From Torreya grandis (lineage: Eukaryota > Streptophyta > Pinopsida > Cupressales > Taxaceae): a stretch of DNA of 64,000 nt. How positions within the stretch are numbered: the stretch's first letter is position 1; each line of letters opens with the position of its first letter. The stretch spans positions 124,001-188,000 of the forward strand of contig JARHVA010004806.1 of NCBI GenBank assembly GCA_037957365.1. Direction: 5' to 3'. The position numbers were made by a program, and so were the translations under genes. Shown piece after piece: positions 10,841 to 23,270 of the stretch. Under the pieces are notes generated by a model that saw nothing but the letters and a program-made list of their open reading frames with translations, was not told the origin of the DNA and did not search any database.

Positions 10841-11960
10841 TAGGTGTTAAATATACATACCAGACGCATCCACCAACAGATTCCTATCACATAATTATAG
10901 AGGAGACATATCCACTACATAATATTATTGGCATGTATCACACTACAGTTCCACCTAGACCACATATCACATTTTTAGAGTAGGATATTATGGATGATGA
11001 CACATATTTACATGTGATCTTCATATGATCATGCATAGACCAATAGCCTATTCATAGTGTTATAGTTGACAATGGGTCAAGCATAAGTATGTGCACCATG
11101 ACACTCTTATAGTACTTGGGCTATACAAAATAGGATATATTCCCCATAGATATAGTCATTAGTGGTTTTAGTGGCCATATTCAGATATCCATCAAGGAGA
11201 TTATGATTCCATTATAGATTAGACTAGCACATATAGCCAATTAGTTCTTAGTAGTACCTAGTGTAAGTGTATTTGATATATTATTAGGAAGGCCATGGTT
11301 ACAATAGCTTTGAGCCATACCATCTATAGTACACTGATGCTTAAAGTATATACATGCTAATTAGGTGGTTAAGGGTTAGGTTATCCTATATGAATAACTT
11401 CTAGCCATCCCACAATTAGTTCTAGTATATTTTCTATCTATAATTCCATCATAGACACTAGTTACAGTTCTAGCACCACTACTAGATATTACATAGTTAT
11501 CAGTTACAATAGAGACTACAGCTCTTATGCATACATCATAGTGTTTATTAGAGTCATTAGATCAAGATAGGTATAATCCTATGATATATAAATGCACACA
11601 TACTCTCCCTTAAATACCATTACTAGAGAGACCATTGCATCAAAAATAAGTCACATATTCTAAAGGACCTTACTCTACACAATTTATGATAAGATTAGCT
11701 TTATTGGGGTCTATGGGTTCTCCACACAGGTCACATACATCACCTCTAGCTTCTAATTCTACTAGATGGGTCCATAAGATCCCTATAGTTCATAGTGAAT
11801 TACATTCAATGCCACAACATTGTAGCATCACTACACATGTAGCTTCAAACTTAGATTATATAACACACTAGATCATGGGCTCAAAATTTCCCTTTCACAC
11901 TACACACACAATCATAGTTCCCCTATTTGACAAGGTCATAGTGATAGTGAGTATCTCATG
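10828..11960 (+). pseudogene. Retropepsin-like protease plus conserved tail (element E)
   Basis: An aspartic protease that would cleave the Gag polyprotein. The active-site motif reads VDNGSS at 11065-11082, with Asn where many retropepsins have Ser or Thr; this D-N-G-S form fits plant Athila/Tat elements. A flap-region stretch (VISGFSGHIQISIKE) and a terminal LLGRPWLQ follow. The frame is -1 relative to gag, and the same offset occurs in element F. After the protease the frame continues, with in-frame stops, for about 200 codons to about 11960. This tail shows no RT motif (no YxDD or LPLP-type segment). It includes a WVHKIPIVHSE segment that aligns with F near 61053. Confidence 0.8.
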
Positions 11961-12619
11961 AGACTCATTGGTTAGTATGGTTCCTATCCTTATACATACT
12001 TCATTCTCTCTCTCACTCCTTGTATATAGTTTATTTTTATTTGCGTGTACATAACTTATACTTAGAAAACACAAAAATAATATAACATGTCAAAAGACAA
12101 AAACATCAAATATTTCAAAAACATAAATTTTACAGATTGTATGCATTGTTATGTTTACATTTCTACTATTTTTTAGGTATTGCATATTGCTAGTTATCCT
12201 AGTATAGTTAGTCTTACCATAAACATATGTTTCACTTGTTCTTTTTGAGTGATTTTAGATTCAAGATATGACTCTGGTCCACTACACTGATCCAGACTAG
12301 ATGTCATCTACCCATCGGGGGAATTTACACCAATCCAAGTTTATACATTTAATGCATCCACCCACTTTGGGGCATCTCATACACAATTTCTACTACCAAG
12401 TTTTACCTTTTTATACTATACATTCTAGTTTATGTAATTATTTATCATGATATTGATCATTGTTCTTCATTGCTCAAATTTTTTGCTGACTATCATTAGA
12501 TACACTTAGTATATGTATGTATCCTAGCATCTACATAGATTTTTACTACACAATTATATATTCTTTCATTTCTAGTTATCCTAGATTAGAATTAATTGTG
12601 TTCTTATGCTTCTTCCATC

Positions 12620-12830
12620 TTCGAGGGCATTTGAATATGCCACCATTGCTCTTTTGCTCTATGCCACTTCTCTATTTATTTGCCTTGGGCATGTGCCCAT
12701 GTCCCTTGTGTGTGCTTTTTCCTACTTCTATATGTAGACATTTGAACATGTCCTTCTATGTGGCTCTATGCTAAATTAATTATTTCTTATGTATGTGGAC
12801 ATTTGAACATGTCCTTGTATGTCTTCATTA
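12620..12830 (+). repeat. About 61-bp repeats around TTTGAACATGTCC
   Basis: GACATTTGAACATGTCCTT occurs at 12737 and 12798, 61 bp apart. A decayed form, GGCATTTGAATATGCC, is at about 12625. The block is also present once or more in elements K and F. Confidence 0.7.
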
Positions 12831-14060
12831 TCAAATTTAGTGACATGTACCCATGTCCCTTATATTATGTCCCCTTATCCTATATTTTGCATACCTCATG
12901 TGCTTCTATATATGATCTTGTATGCTTTTACACCATGACACTTGTATTTTCTTGTTACACACACACCATTTTTTTATGCCATGAGGGATCTCATGCATCT
13001 ATCCTTCCTAATTGAGAACCATGATGGACATCATGCCCCATCCCCCCAGGTAGTTACTCAAATTTATTTTTATACATTGTTTATATATATCTTAAAACCC
13101 TTGTGTAATGATAGATTATGACATACATCTTACATTACTTATGCTCATATTCATTTACGATTCAATGTTATGTTTTTAATTTGTATTGGAACATCATGCA
13201 CATGCTTTAGCTAACACATTTTGTAGAGATACTTATTTAGAGGGTAGTTCTTACATAGATTTCACAATTCCCCTCAAAAGAGGAGGCATTCACAGGGGTT
13301 TGTCATAGATATTAGGATCCTATTATTACTACTCATAGATACATTTTAGCACACAGACTCAATTTTAGACATTAAACATAGTCAGACATAAAATAGAATA
13401 AGGACTCAAAAGTTAGTTTAGATCACTTAGAAATTAGACTATGCAAATATTAGCACCTAGAATGGGACACTAGCACCAAAAGGTGATATTATCCATTATA
13501 GGGTGTTATTTTCCAATAGCCCCAACTTTAGGATAGTCTAGATCATTTAGAATAGTACACCAAGTATAATATAGATTTTCATAGATATAGTCACAGGTTT
13601 GACAATTATGTTCATATTTTACTCAGATACATTCATTTTAGCTCAGATTCATACCTATTACTCAGATTTAGGGGCATCATGTGTATCATGATCACTCCCA
13701 AATTTAGTTTAGTTATACAAATTTAGCTATTACATACTCAGCTTAGATTTAGTATACTCATATACAAGATTAGGGGCATGTGTGTAGTGCATAGTTTACA
13801 TATATTGAGATACATATAGGTTAATCAAATGGAATGGCACACTCCATGTCATTATCTATGATGTATACACTTTTTATCACATTCCATGTTTTCACTAGAT
13901 TCATGTATTACACTATCTATAGTGGTTGGTATTCTTGAGTGGCCCAAAGGTACCTAATATAATCAAGTGGCCATAGAGCTAACATACATAGTTATATTTA
14001 CTCAGTTAGATACTTTTAGCATTTTACATAGTATATTTATAGATGCATCTACTTCACATA

Positions 14061-14260
14061 GGTGGGGAATGATAGATTGATATCTTATTTGAGATATTAA
14101 GCCACCCATATGAGAGTGTTAGACACACTTACAGGCTCATCCAAGTTATTCATAGAGATCAAGATCCACTGAGCAGGGGTGGGAAATGATGGAGTCAAAA
14201 TCAGATTGAGTTTTTTAGCCACCCATATAAAGATTGAGTAAGCCATCAGCTCAGTCTAAT
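14061..14260 (+). repeat. About 117-bp imperfect tandem duplication
   Basis: Units start GGTGGGGAATGAT (14061) and GGGTGGGAAATGAT (about 14177). Each contains a later AGCCACCCATAT that can pair with the GGTGGG start. It sits upstream of the PPT. Confidence 0.6.
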
Positions 14261-14607
14261 ATATTAAATGATGTGATCATTATGTACACTCACACACATA
14301 AGTTATCATAAGGTTCATATGATTAGTTCACGTACCCAATGAGGTGTATTCATTCCTTTCCTCTCTTTTTACTCAAATTTACTCAGTTACTTTATTTTAG
14401 CATAGTATTTTTCTTTTGATAATCTCTTAATTAAGGACTAATTTTTGCATGTTTCATTGTAGGACATTACTTTGGATCATGTTTCACATGTGTTGATCTA
14501 GATTTGCATACTCATACTCAGCTATGTGGGCTTCACTTCTAAGGTAAGTCAAGGTAAACTTGTTTTTCCTTTATACTAGTCATTTCACTTTGCTACATTA
14601 CTAACAT

Positions 14608-14621
14608 AAAATGGGGGAAAA
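14608..14621 (+). promoter_or_regulatory. Polypurine tract of element E
   Basis: AAAATGGGGGAAAA lies seven bases before the 3' LTR, so it is the expected plus-strand primer site. Confidence 0.75.
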
Positions 14622-14628
14622 TTTAATC

Positions 14629-15824
14629 ACCTAAAAGTGGTAATTGGATACTAAGACTGTCACTTGAGTTACCCTATTCCTAGATTATCCCTAAACCTAT
14701 CCAAGATCCTTAGACACACTTTTTCAATCATTATGTAGACCATAGTCACCTATAATTAGTCAAAACATAGTCCTAGAACTATCTTCTCATATCCCAACCT
14801 AGCTTACTCAATAGTCTACCAAGTGGGCATTGTCACCATATTTGGGACATTATAACCACATGGAGCTAGTGTCCCTAACTGGGTGCTACTATCCTTATCC
14901 CTAGATCTTCATGACATACTTTTTCAAATGTGTGCCCCTCCTAAGGTTGACCTAAACATATTTTATTATTTGTAAAAGCAATATAACTCTATAAATATAA
15001 TTCTAATTAACCTATATTCACTAGATGGAAAATAAATGTAAAATCACATTCAAACCAAAGATAAGCTGAGCAAAATTAAGGCATTTGATCCTTATTCTAC
15101 CCTAATTTTGTATCCTACCATCTGCAACAATCCTAAGCCTAGTTTTCAAAGATTTTAAAGCTCAATCACATTCAAGGTATCCAATTTGACTCTCATTCTA
15201 ACATTCACTTGTACTTTCATAAAGTACTAGGTGGGAGAACTACATCAGTCTTGATCCCTCTTCAGAGTATTGGTTTGTAGGCAACTCTCTTCATAGTAGG
15301 GTATTGAGGATGTCCAGCCTATCTTACTAATCAACACATAATTATTTTATGTGTCATACTTGCAAGAATGATTAGGGTTTGTACACTAAATTAGGTTTTC
15401 TAAGAACAACATAGATTTTTAGGTTTCATGCATGTAGGAATAGGACCTAAAAACATAAGTGCAAGTGACCTTAAAAAATAGGAATAATCTTGTAAAGGGG
15501 ACACTACCACCACCTTGAGGACACTATAGAAACATGGAGCTACTATCCATATGGGGCACTACCTTTTTAGTGAGAAAATAGAGTCTAAAATCTTGTTGAT
15601 AACACTCAGAACTTATTTTTTAAAAGCCAAATTAACTACGACAGTCACTTTTTAGATAAGTCTATATTTATGATTATTTATTGCTACTTTTAGAAATTTA
15701 AATAAGGTTAAATTTTATAACAAATCAGTGTTTAATTATTGCAATTTATTTAACATATTTATACATCTCATTATTTTAATCTAAATATAGGATTTACATA
15801 GTTAAAACCTAAAAATTTAAATCA
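14629..15824 (+). repeat. 3' LTR of element E
   Basis: 1196 bp, direct repeat of 7852-9056. It starts ACCTAAAAGTGG and ends AAATCA. TAATT follows, matching the five bases before the 5' LTR. Confidence 0.85.
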
Positions 15825-18293
15825 TAATTCAATTAAGAACTACTTATTCATAACATAACACTATACAAGAGCCCTAGGGTTTGAATTTTTTCAAAAATAC
15901 TTACCTGGGATTTGAAAATAAATATAATCAAAATAGGGCTATTGGATCCAAGACTACACAATAAAATAAACCCTATAAAAAATAGATAAAATATGGAAAA
16001 ACCCCACTAGATTTTACTAGAATGTTACAATAATTTTTTTTAAAAATTAAATACACATATTCAACATATAGATTTCATCACAAAAAACCTAACTAGTGAT
16101 ATTTTACTAATTATATATATTTAGTTAACCAAAAAAGGTTATTGTTAATCCACATAGCTAAGGATCACCATTAACAGATATAGAAATCATGAATAATATT
16201 GAATAACCATAGATACTGCATCACATTATAATTGAAATAGTACAAGTTCAGCCATAATTGATACAACATTACAACTACTATTGTTGAAGTATAATGTCTA
16301 AAATTTATAATTTTCATTATTACATAAAAATATCTTAAAAGATAAAACATGATACAAAGCTCATCTGAGAGGAGTCTCCACTACTCAAGAGTCTCCACAA
16401 CTTAAGTATCAATATGTAATCTCAAGTGTAGTCTCAAGTATAGTAATCTAGCTAGGAGGGAGAGCATCATCTAAGTGTTTTTCTATACTAACCATAGACC
16501 ATATATCTCCTGCACTATCTCCCAAACAAGGGGATGACCTTCCCTTCATGGATGGGTAGATAATGATGATGTGAGAATCTAGAGTAACAAACTAGAACTT
16601 GTGTGTTGAATATATCTAATACATAATGTGTACCACAAATAAATTTGTTTTAATATGATATTGCACAAATATGAAAACTATATTAATATATGAAATGATA
16701 ATATTTATCAAACATTACTTTGGCCAAAGTTTTTAATAATAAATGATCTCTAGGATCAATCAAATTCATACACACCACTTGATTGGATTACACCTTATTT
16801 TACATTGATGGTGATAATTAAGCTAGTGGAATCCATCCACTACTTAATTAGGGTCATGAATGTGAGATTAAATAAAATAAATAATAATATAAAAACCAAT
16901 AGATTCATTCATAATATTTCACTTTAGTTAATCATAATTATGCTAAGTACATAAATATCACAAGCATTCATGTAGTCCATCAAATGAAGTGAATTGAATC
17001 CATGCATCTAGTTTATTACTAATAATAAATAGAATCCAAAAACAATCCTCAATAACATACCATCGAAGTAATGATTATCTAAATCTCTAGTTGCTTGAAC
17101 CACTAAACAACTTATAATATTATTTCTCCATAAAATAATATTATAATCCTAGCTAAATAAATTATTTATATTCCATATATAACAACAGCTAGTCTAAAAC
17201 ATCATAAATGTTTTATATTTAAACTCTTAAATATCTTATCTTAATGATTTTTATCCAAACATTAAAATATAACAATCATTTATTTACACACTATTACGAT
17301 AATAGCAATTATAACACAACTGAATGCATCAATATATATTTATATTAATCTACACATATAAATATATATATACTTCATTTTTATACAGTATATTACTAAT
17401 TTGGCATCCATTATCATACACCTTAGAGTACACTATATATGCTAAGTATACTATCAATTTACATACATGGTCCCATAACCTTTTTCATTAAACTAAGAAA
17501 ATTTCATTTGCCCATGATAAATAAACACACAAAATTCTATAAATCAAACTCAGTTCTACATTATTCATCAAAAACTATTTAACCATTTAATCCAAATAAT
17601 CATTCAAATTTTACCAATTAAATATAGTTGATATGAAAAAATATAAGAACATAGTCATCTTTACCAATTCATGTATTATTTAATAAAACAACCAATAAAA
17701 CACAATCGACTGCCCAACTCAAGTCTCATTTATATCATCTTATTTTTGTTTGAATAAGATAACTACAACACAAAGTTGAATACCCTACTTGGGTATGGTT
17801 TATCACAGCTCAAAGTTGGCTAAATAAAATAATGCAATCGCAATTGAACCCATATACCCATTCTCCCTATGAACTAAGCAACACTTACACAGTTCATCCA
17901 AATAACAATAATACACAGTCATTTTTTAGTATAAGCAATGTCCAATATAAATAACTAAACTCTGTCATGAATTCCTTATTAGTCTAGTGGTATACATACT
18001 TTCATAAATCCAAATACAAACCTATAGTTATATTATTCATCTACCCATACCCAAGTTACATTAAAAGATTACATGAAAAGTTCCCAATTCTACGTATAAG
18101 CCATTATGAATAATACAAGATTTCATAACCCAACTTAATGTTTAAATAATAATTTATGCCCAGTCGATATAATTTCATTTGAACCTAATCCAAATAAAAC
18201 CCATCAAATCCATATCCTCTAATTTGTCCAAACAAACAACTTCATCTTTTAAAATGTAATACATGGTCACCCATTAAATTTTATTTATTAATT

Positions 18294-18306
18294 ACAGGTA
18301 TATATA

Positions 18307-18337
<31 letters not shown>

Positions 18338-18421
18338 ATACCTGTGTTCAATTGTCAAACTTTATTATAAATTCTGATAGTTGAACATAAGTGTGTGTGT
18401 GTGTGTGTACATACGTACGTA

Positions 18422-18462
<41 letters not shown>
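18294..18462. repeat. Compound microsatellites with inverted repeats
   Basis: A (TG)n-(TATG)n tract is bounded by 11-bp inverted arms, ACAGGTATATA (18294-18304) and TATATACCTGT (18335-18345). A second tract (about 18390-18462) is (GT)n, then a perfect 20-bp palindrome at 18407-18426, then (AT)n. An open frame across it is a repeat artefact. Confidence 0.9.
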
Positions 18463-18465
<3 letters not shown>

Positions 18466-18885
18466 CACATATTTAGATCTTGTTAGTTCATCATACAAGT
18501 ATGTATATAAATATATACCTATATTTATATATATAAATATATATATGAGTATACGTAATTATATAAATTATAATTTATTGAATATATACTTAGGTATATA
18601 TATTCATGACCCCTAAAACCCACAATCTTAACTCAAAAATTTGGATTGGTTTAAAAATAGAATGATCATATAAACAAACATTCTTGAGTCTATGTTTTAA
18701 TATACCCAATATAATATATAACAACTTAGTTCAATACAATTAGCTCAAGCCAAATTATTGATATACCCATAAGAATAATTCCCCATTTTTTAATAGTGAT
18801 ATTTGAATTCTTAAAGAAGGTTAGGATAGAGTTTATAAAGCCTATTTATATCATGGCCAAGATCTATCATTCTACCCCCAACCTT

Positions 18886-18948
18886 CCCAGGTTACCCTGG
18901 GTTAGATATAGGGTTCTATGGATGTTGAGCCCTCCATAGGGCCCTATA
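18886..18948. repeat. Two adjacent GC-rich hairpins
   Basis: CCCAGG (18886-18891) pairs with CCTGGG (18896-18901). Next, TATAGGG and CTATGGA (18907-18922) pair with TCCATAG and CCCTATA (18933-18948) around a short loop, with a 2-nt internal bulge on each side. It stands out in AT-rich surroundings. No known RNA family is recognised. Confidence 0.7.
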
Positions 18949-20999
18949 TACATCCCTTTGTAAATTTCCAAATTTTATAAATAATTTAAAAACTAGTAAC
19001 TAAAAAGTAATTTGAAAACCCATTCATAAAAAGTATCACACACATGTATTTGAATTACAAAACTTACCTGGGAACATATGAACATCAAAGAAAGCTAAAT
19101 AATTTCTTCTTACACTTGTTCACCTTTTCCCCAACTTATGTCTTCTCCTCTCAATATGTTGTGATCCATCCCATTCATATCCCCCATTATCCTCTTTTTT
19201 TTTCTTTTCCATCAACCTACTTTCCTTCCACTTTTCCACACTCTTCAGTAGATTAAACTCGCTCAATAATATGCATGCCAAGATAGCTCAACCAACTCAC
19301 ATTTTGCCACCATACAAACATATTAAACACCATAATTTTCTCCCAAATTTTATTTCACTAAATTAAATGAATGATTAGTAACCTAATAATCTTGATGCTT
19401 CTCTCTAATCCCTAATTAATCATACTATATTCTTTATAAAATCTCCATGACAATGATTTAAACAATCTATCATCGACCATCTAAATCAAATAAGTTACAT
19501 AATCCCTATGCTATATTCCATACAAACACTATTAAGTAGTCGATTTCCCATGCAATGACTAAATACAATAGAATAATGATTATATAACTTGGCAATTCAA
19601 CTAGGTATATTTAGACTAGAGTTTAAAGTTGAAATGTTATCCATGAACATATGTAGTAATTACAATGATTTCTAAAATCATTAAATAATTAACATTAATA
19701 TATTCATTTATATATTATGAATATCATACTTTAATCAAATATTCAATCTAATACAATCTATTTTAAAACAATTTTATTTATCTTTTGACATTATAATATA
19801 ATATCATAATAAAAATCTTTAATTTTTATTATCTAAATCCTATAAATCAAGTAATGATTATGCCATCCGTCACAACATCATAATGTTTTACTCTATAACC
19901 ATACATAATAAGGTAGTGAGATAAGTAAACATAAACAAATTCACTCATTTATACAAACTATTACATAAAATAATTGCATTATATAAGATAAGCTATCATG
20001 TTCATAAAACTAGTGAAATCACTCAAATCAATCAACACAATCATCAGTAATCAAGATATATCATAAAGCATGTTAATAATCACTTAAATTAAAAGTACAC
20101 AAAACATGATACACTATCTATTTAAAACAATTAATTATGAAACATGATATACATAAGTGGTGTGTGCAAAGGTTTATGGATTTGTTCTTTGTTAACCCCC
20201 AACATCTCCATCTAGACCACCCTCTCCTGTGATGCTCTCCTTATGTCACAATCTAAGGGAAGAATATGTCCTACATCCACCTCATGAAAATGAATTTAGT
20301 TAGCCCAAAACATCATTATATCCATAAAATAATGTTGTATAAACATGATCACAATGTACAAAATATAAAATTACTACTAACTCATAGAAAACTAATCATG
20401 TACACAAATTATCCTATAATCATCATACATCATTAAGCTTAATAAAAAATTAGTCAATAAAATAATAAACCATGATATTCCATGGATCAAATAGGTTAAT
20501 CAAAATAGAGAGAAATAGGGATGCCACAAAATATGTTGGTCTAGTCTAGCAGTTTCTAACGTGTTAGTCTTGACATGCATTTCAACACTTAACCTTTTCT
20601 ACTTTCTATGTTAGGATATCATGCATGTTTTCTTGCATGTTCACCCAAGGCATAGAGATTGGAACCAATTTGGGTCAATTTTATTTTTAAATGGACTCAT
20701 TCCTAAGGTTTTGTGTATGCCTCACATGCACAAGATTACTTAAAGTCATATCTACACTATTCTAGCAATACATAACATATGAGTATGCATTATACAAATA
20801 AAGCACAAACATGAAATTAGATATAATTAAATCAATTTTTATAAAGAGTAACATATAACAACATTACATGGTCATAAAAATTATATATATAACAACATTA
20901 ATAATAACATCATTAATTACTTAATAATCCATTAAAATAAAGATTGCAGTGAGCATTTAGGCACATTAAAAACATAGGTTACTTAGTTATATCTCTCTG

Positions 21000-21502
21000 G
21001 GCATTCTAGAATCACTTTGTTAGTTCCCTCTCTATCCATTTACCTCTTTATATCTTTGCCTTTTATATATGCTACTTATCCTCATGTGTCATTTCATAGT
21101 TTACATGTCACCAATCAGCAATTAATGTCTTTGTCATCTAATTGGCAATTAATGTGGTACCCTACTCTAGTTCAAATACATGTCATCTTTTATTGATTCC
21201 CACTATATTTCAAAATCAATCCATTAGTCATAAATATACCATTTATCCTCCCTGATCTCCACTATATTTATTAGATACATGTGGCCTTTACATGTCTTGA
21301 TCCTATGGTTTTTTTATATATGCACATGGATTTGGTTTTTTAGCTATTGCATGTCTTGATGGTAGCTTCTATTGGGTACATACACATTGTGAATTTAGGT
21401 CTACACATGTCATTATTAATCCATGGGTGTTGGTCTTTGTTTTCATCTATCATGCATGTGTGTTTTCACTTGGTTATACTTGGCCAAGTTTTGGGGTCAA
21501 CA
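21000..21502 (-). repeat. 3' LTR end of minus-strand element X
   Basis: Read on the minus strand, an LTR-like start TGTTGACCCCAAAAC follows a purine tract, GTGTGGGGTGA. The right boundary (21502) is set by this junction. The left end is unknown and 21000 is arbitrary. A palindrome ACTTGGCCAAGT lies at 21478-21489. There is no second copy in the window. Confidence 0.35.
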
Positions 21503-21540
21503 TCACCCCACACTAACTTGGTTTTTTGTCCTCGAGTAAC
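21503..21540 (-). other. Post-pol GAGGAC...GTGTGGGG motif of element X
   Basis: The minus strand reads TTACTCGAGGACAAAAAACC, then AAGTTAGTGTGGGGTGATG. Many plant gypsy elements have a GAGGACAA...AAGTGTGGGG block between the end of pol and the 3' LTR. It therefore marks the 3' end of a minus-strand gypsy element. The purine run serves as its PPT. Confidence 0.5.
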
Positions 21541-21929
21541 TTGATCATCTTTTTTGGGAATTCATGCTCTCCAACTCTTTAATTTACTATTATTATCATG
21601 TATTTTTTCTTTCATATTTATCCACTCCATGTTTTTCTATAACGCATTTCCCCTTGTTATGCCCTTTTCTCTCTGCATGATTGGAGTGGTCCATGCCTTC
21701 GGTGTTCCTTACACTTAGCACTTCAATGCACGCTAGTTATCTTTTTTCATTTTTTATTCAGGACTCTTCTTATTATCTCTCTATGTGCCTCTTCTATGCA
21801 TTATCTTTTTGATCCTTAGGTATTTTTATGTGTACCCATACTTAGCCAAAATCTTGAGTTATAAATAATAAATAAATGCAAAGAATCCAACCCTATGATT
21901 TTGGAGCAAAGAATTTAGGAACATCCTTC
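21541..21929. other. No gene recognised
   Basis: Interior of element X between its 3' motif and the insertion point of D. I see no coding match in any frame. Confidence 0.4.
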
Positions 21930-23255
21930 TATTTAACCCTAAAATATAGATTAAGGAAGTTAGGGTCAAAGGGGATATATATATAGCTTAGGACACAAGG
22001 GTGATAAACTATCTCTATAGTAAGTCTATTAATTTGTAAACTAAGATAAAAAATATTTTAAATTTATATACTAAGATATGATAAAATTATAAAGTATAGT
22101 TATGCTAGATATTGTAATGATAATGAAAATAAGATACTTATCTAGTTTTGAGTCTAATATAGATCTATATCTATAACAAGAAGGAATCAAACTCAATGTA
22201 GATTCTAAGATTTCTATAAAATTCTACATTAAGCATGTCTTTGACCTCGAACACTTGTGTCAAACTTAGACAGTTATGTCAATGCTTATATCTAACCTAG
22301 ATGTAGGTGTCTAGTACATAATACTTATTAGATTTGGATGTAACCACCTAGAATGTTCTAAGTTTTTTGTCACCTTTTATCTGGTGTGCTTAGATATAGC
22401 TCATGGACTATCACTCCATGTCAAATATCAAAACCCTAGTTCATCTTCATAGAGACTCTAGGAAAACTGTGTTAGTGGGCTCATAGTGTCAAACTAACCC
22501 CATATCCCCCTCTATCATTGGGTTATACCTATATATCCACTACTTTGAAGAGGGCCTCAAACTCATGTATTTATCCCCTATGTGTGGGATTATATGTGCA
22601 TAAGGATGTAATATGTGATAAGAAAGTATAAGAGTGACCTACCTTATAACTTAGAAAATATGGATCATGGGTTGTTCTTTTAGTGCTTCAGGTATGTATA
22701 TTTGTTGTGCCTATGATGCTATGGAAATAGGGAAAATAGGGAAGCTTTACTCACTTAAATATTTGATTGAATGATTTTGGTAAGTTTCCTTATGATTTAT
22801 TTGGTTTGTGTTGGGTGAGAAATGAATGAGGATTGATCATATATTTATACCAATACTTTTGGATAATATCGTGCATTAAAGTACTTATGCTAACCATAGG
22901 GATACATTTCATTTTAAAATTGGATGACTTTTATGACATTGGACACTTGCATGGGGATAGGACACTTACATCGACGTAGGCATCTAACTGGGATGCAAGT
23001 GTCTAGGCAAGTGGAAAATAAGCACGTCCCTAACTTTTAAATTTAGATGATAAGTAGGTTTATAGCATTCTAATCTTGATAGAAAGCATGGGTCATTATA
23101 ATAACATTGATCAGACTAAGAGATAAGTAATGAGCATAAAGATATAGCAGATTCAAGTCTTTTAATAAAAGGAAAGGTCTAAAATTAAAAAGAACAACCA
23201 AGATCTATATTTTCTAAGTATACAAAATTGAGGTGTTATATAACTATATTTTATA
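21930..23255 (-). repeat. 3' LTR of element D
   Basis: 1326 bp. It matches 27040-27595 joined to 38036-38762. The terminal TG of the other copy (TGTTTAACCC) is TATTTAACCC here. A TATA-like box (GTATAAATAT on the minus strand) lies at about 22851-22862 and is shared with F. Confidence 0.8.
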
Positions 23256-23270
23256 ATTTCCCCCCTTAAT
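23256..23270 (-). promoter_or_regulatory. Polypurine tract of element D
   Basis: The minus strand reads ATTAAGGGGGGAAAT immediately before the 3' LTR. This fixes the element's orientation. Confidence 0.75.

Larger units (their letters stand above)
11961..14607 (+). other. Long 3' untranslated region of element E
   Basis: 2.6 kb without coding signal between the protease tail and the PPT. It contains repeated ACATTTGAACATGTCCTT blocks (12620-12830) and a roughly 117-bp duplication (14061-14260). Short open frames here (for example around 12517-13015) are low-complexity and not supported as genes. Confidence 0.6.
7852..15824 (+). mobile_element. Element E: gag-protease-only Tat-like Ty3/gypsy element
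   Basis: Two direct LTRs (7852-9056 and 14629-15824) flank a 5.57-kb interior holding PBS, leader, gag, protease, a long 3' UTR and PPT. The candidate target duplication is TAATT at 7847-7851 and 15825-15829. No RT, RNase H or integrase motif is present, so it could move only with enzymes supplied by another element. About 13 of 106 bases differ between the LTRs in the window I compared by hand. Gag and protease match element F and, in the zinc motif, element D. Confidence 0.85.
15830..20999. other. No gene recognised; AT-rich intergenic DNA
   Basis: The first part may be the remainder of the K LTR that E split. I read no retroelement protein motif, no long open frame and no LTR pair here on either strand. 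Contents that can be named are the microsatellites at 18294-18462 and the hairpins at 18886-18948. The segments near 16460-16580 and 20200-20300 look weakly alike, too weakly to call. Confidence 0.5.

Noticed and set aside
12517..13015. Two overlapping Cys/Leu-rich open frames
   Set aside because: They lie in the E 3' UTR over repeats and do not align with coding in F.
18294..18345. MITE with inverted termini around a microsatellite
   Set aside because: The arms are only 11 bp, partly made of repeat units, with no target duplication.
18395..18616. Open frame through the (GT)n/(AT)n microsatellite
   Set aside because: Tyr/Ile repeats come from the dinucleotide tract; no family resemblance.
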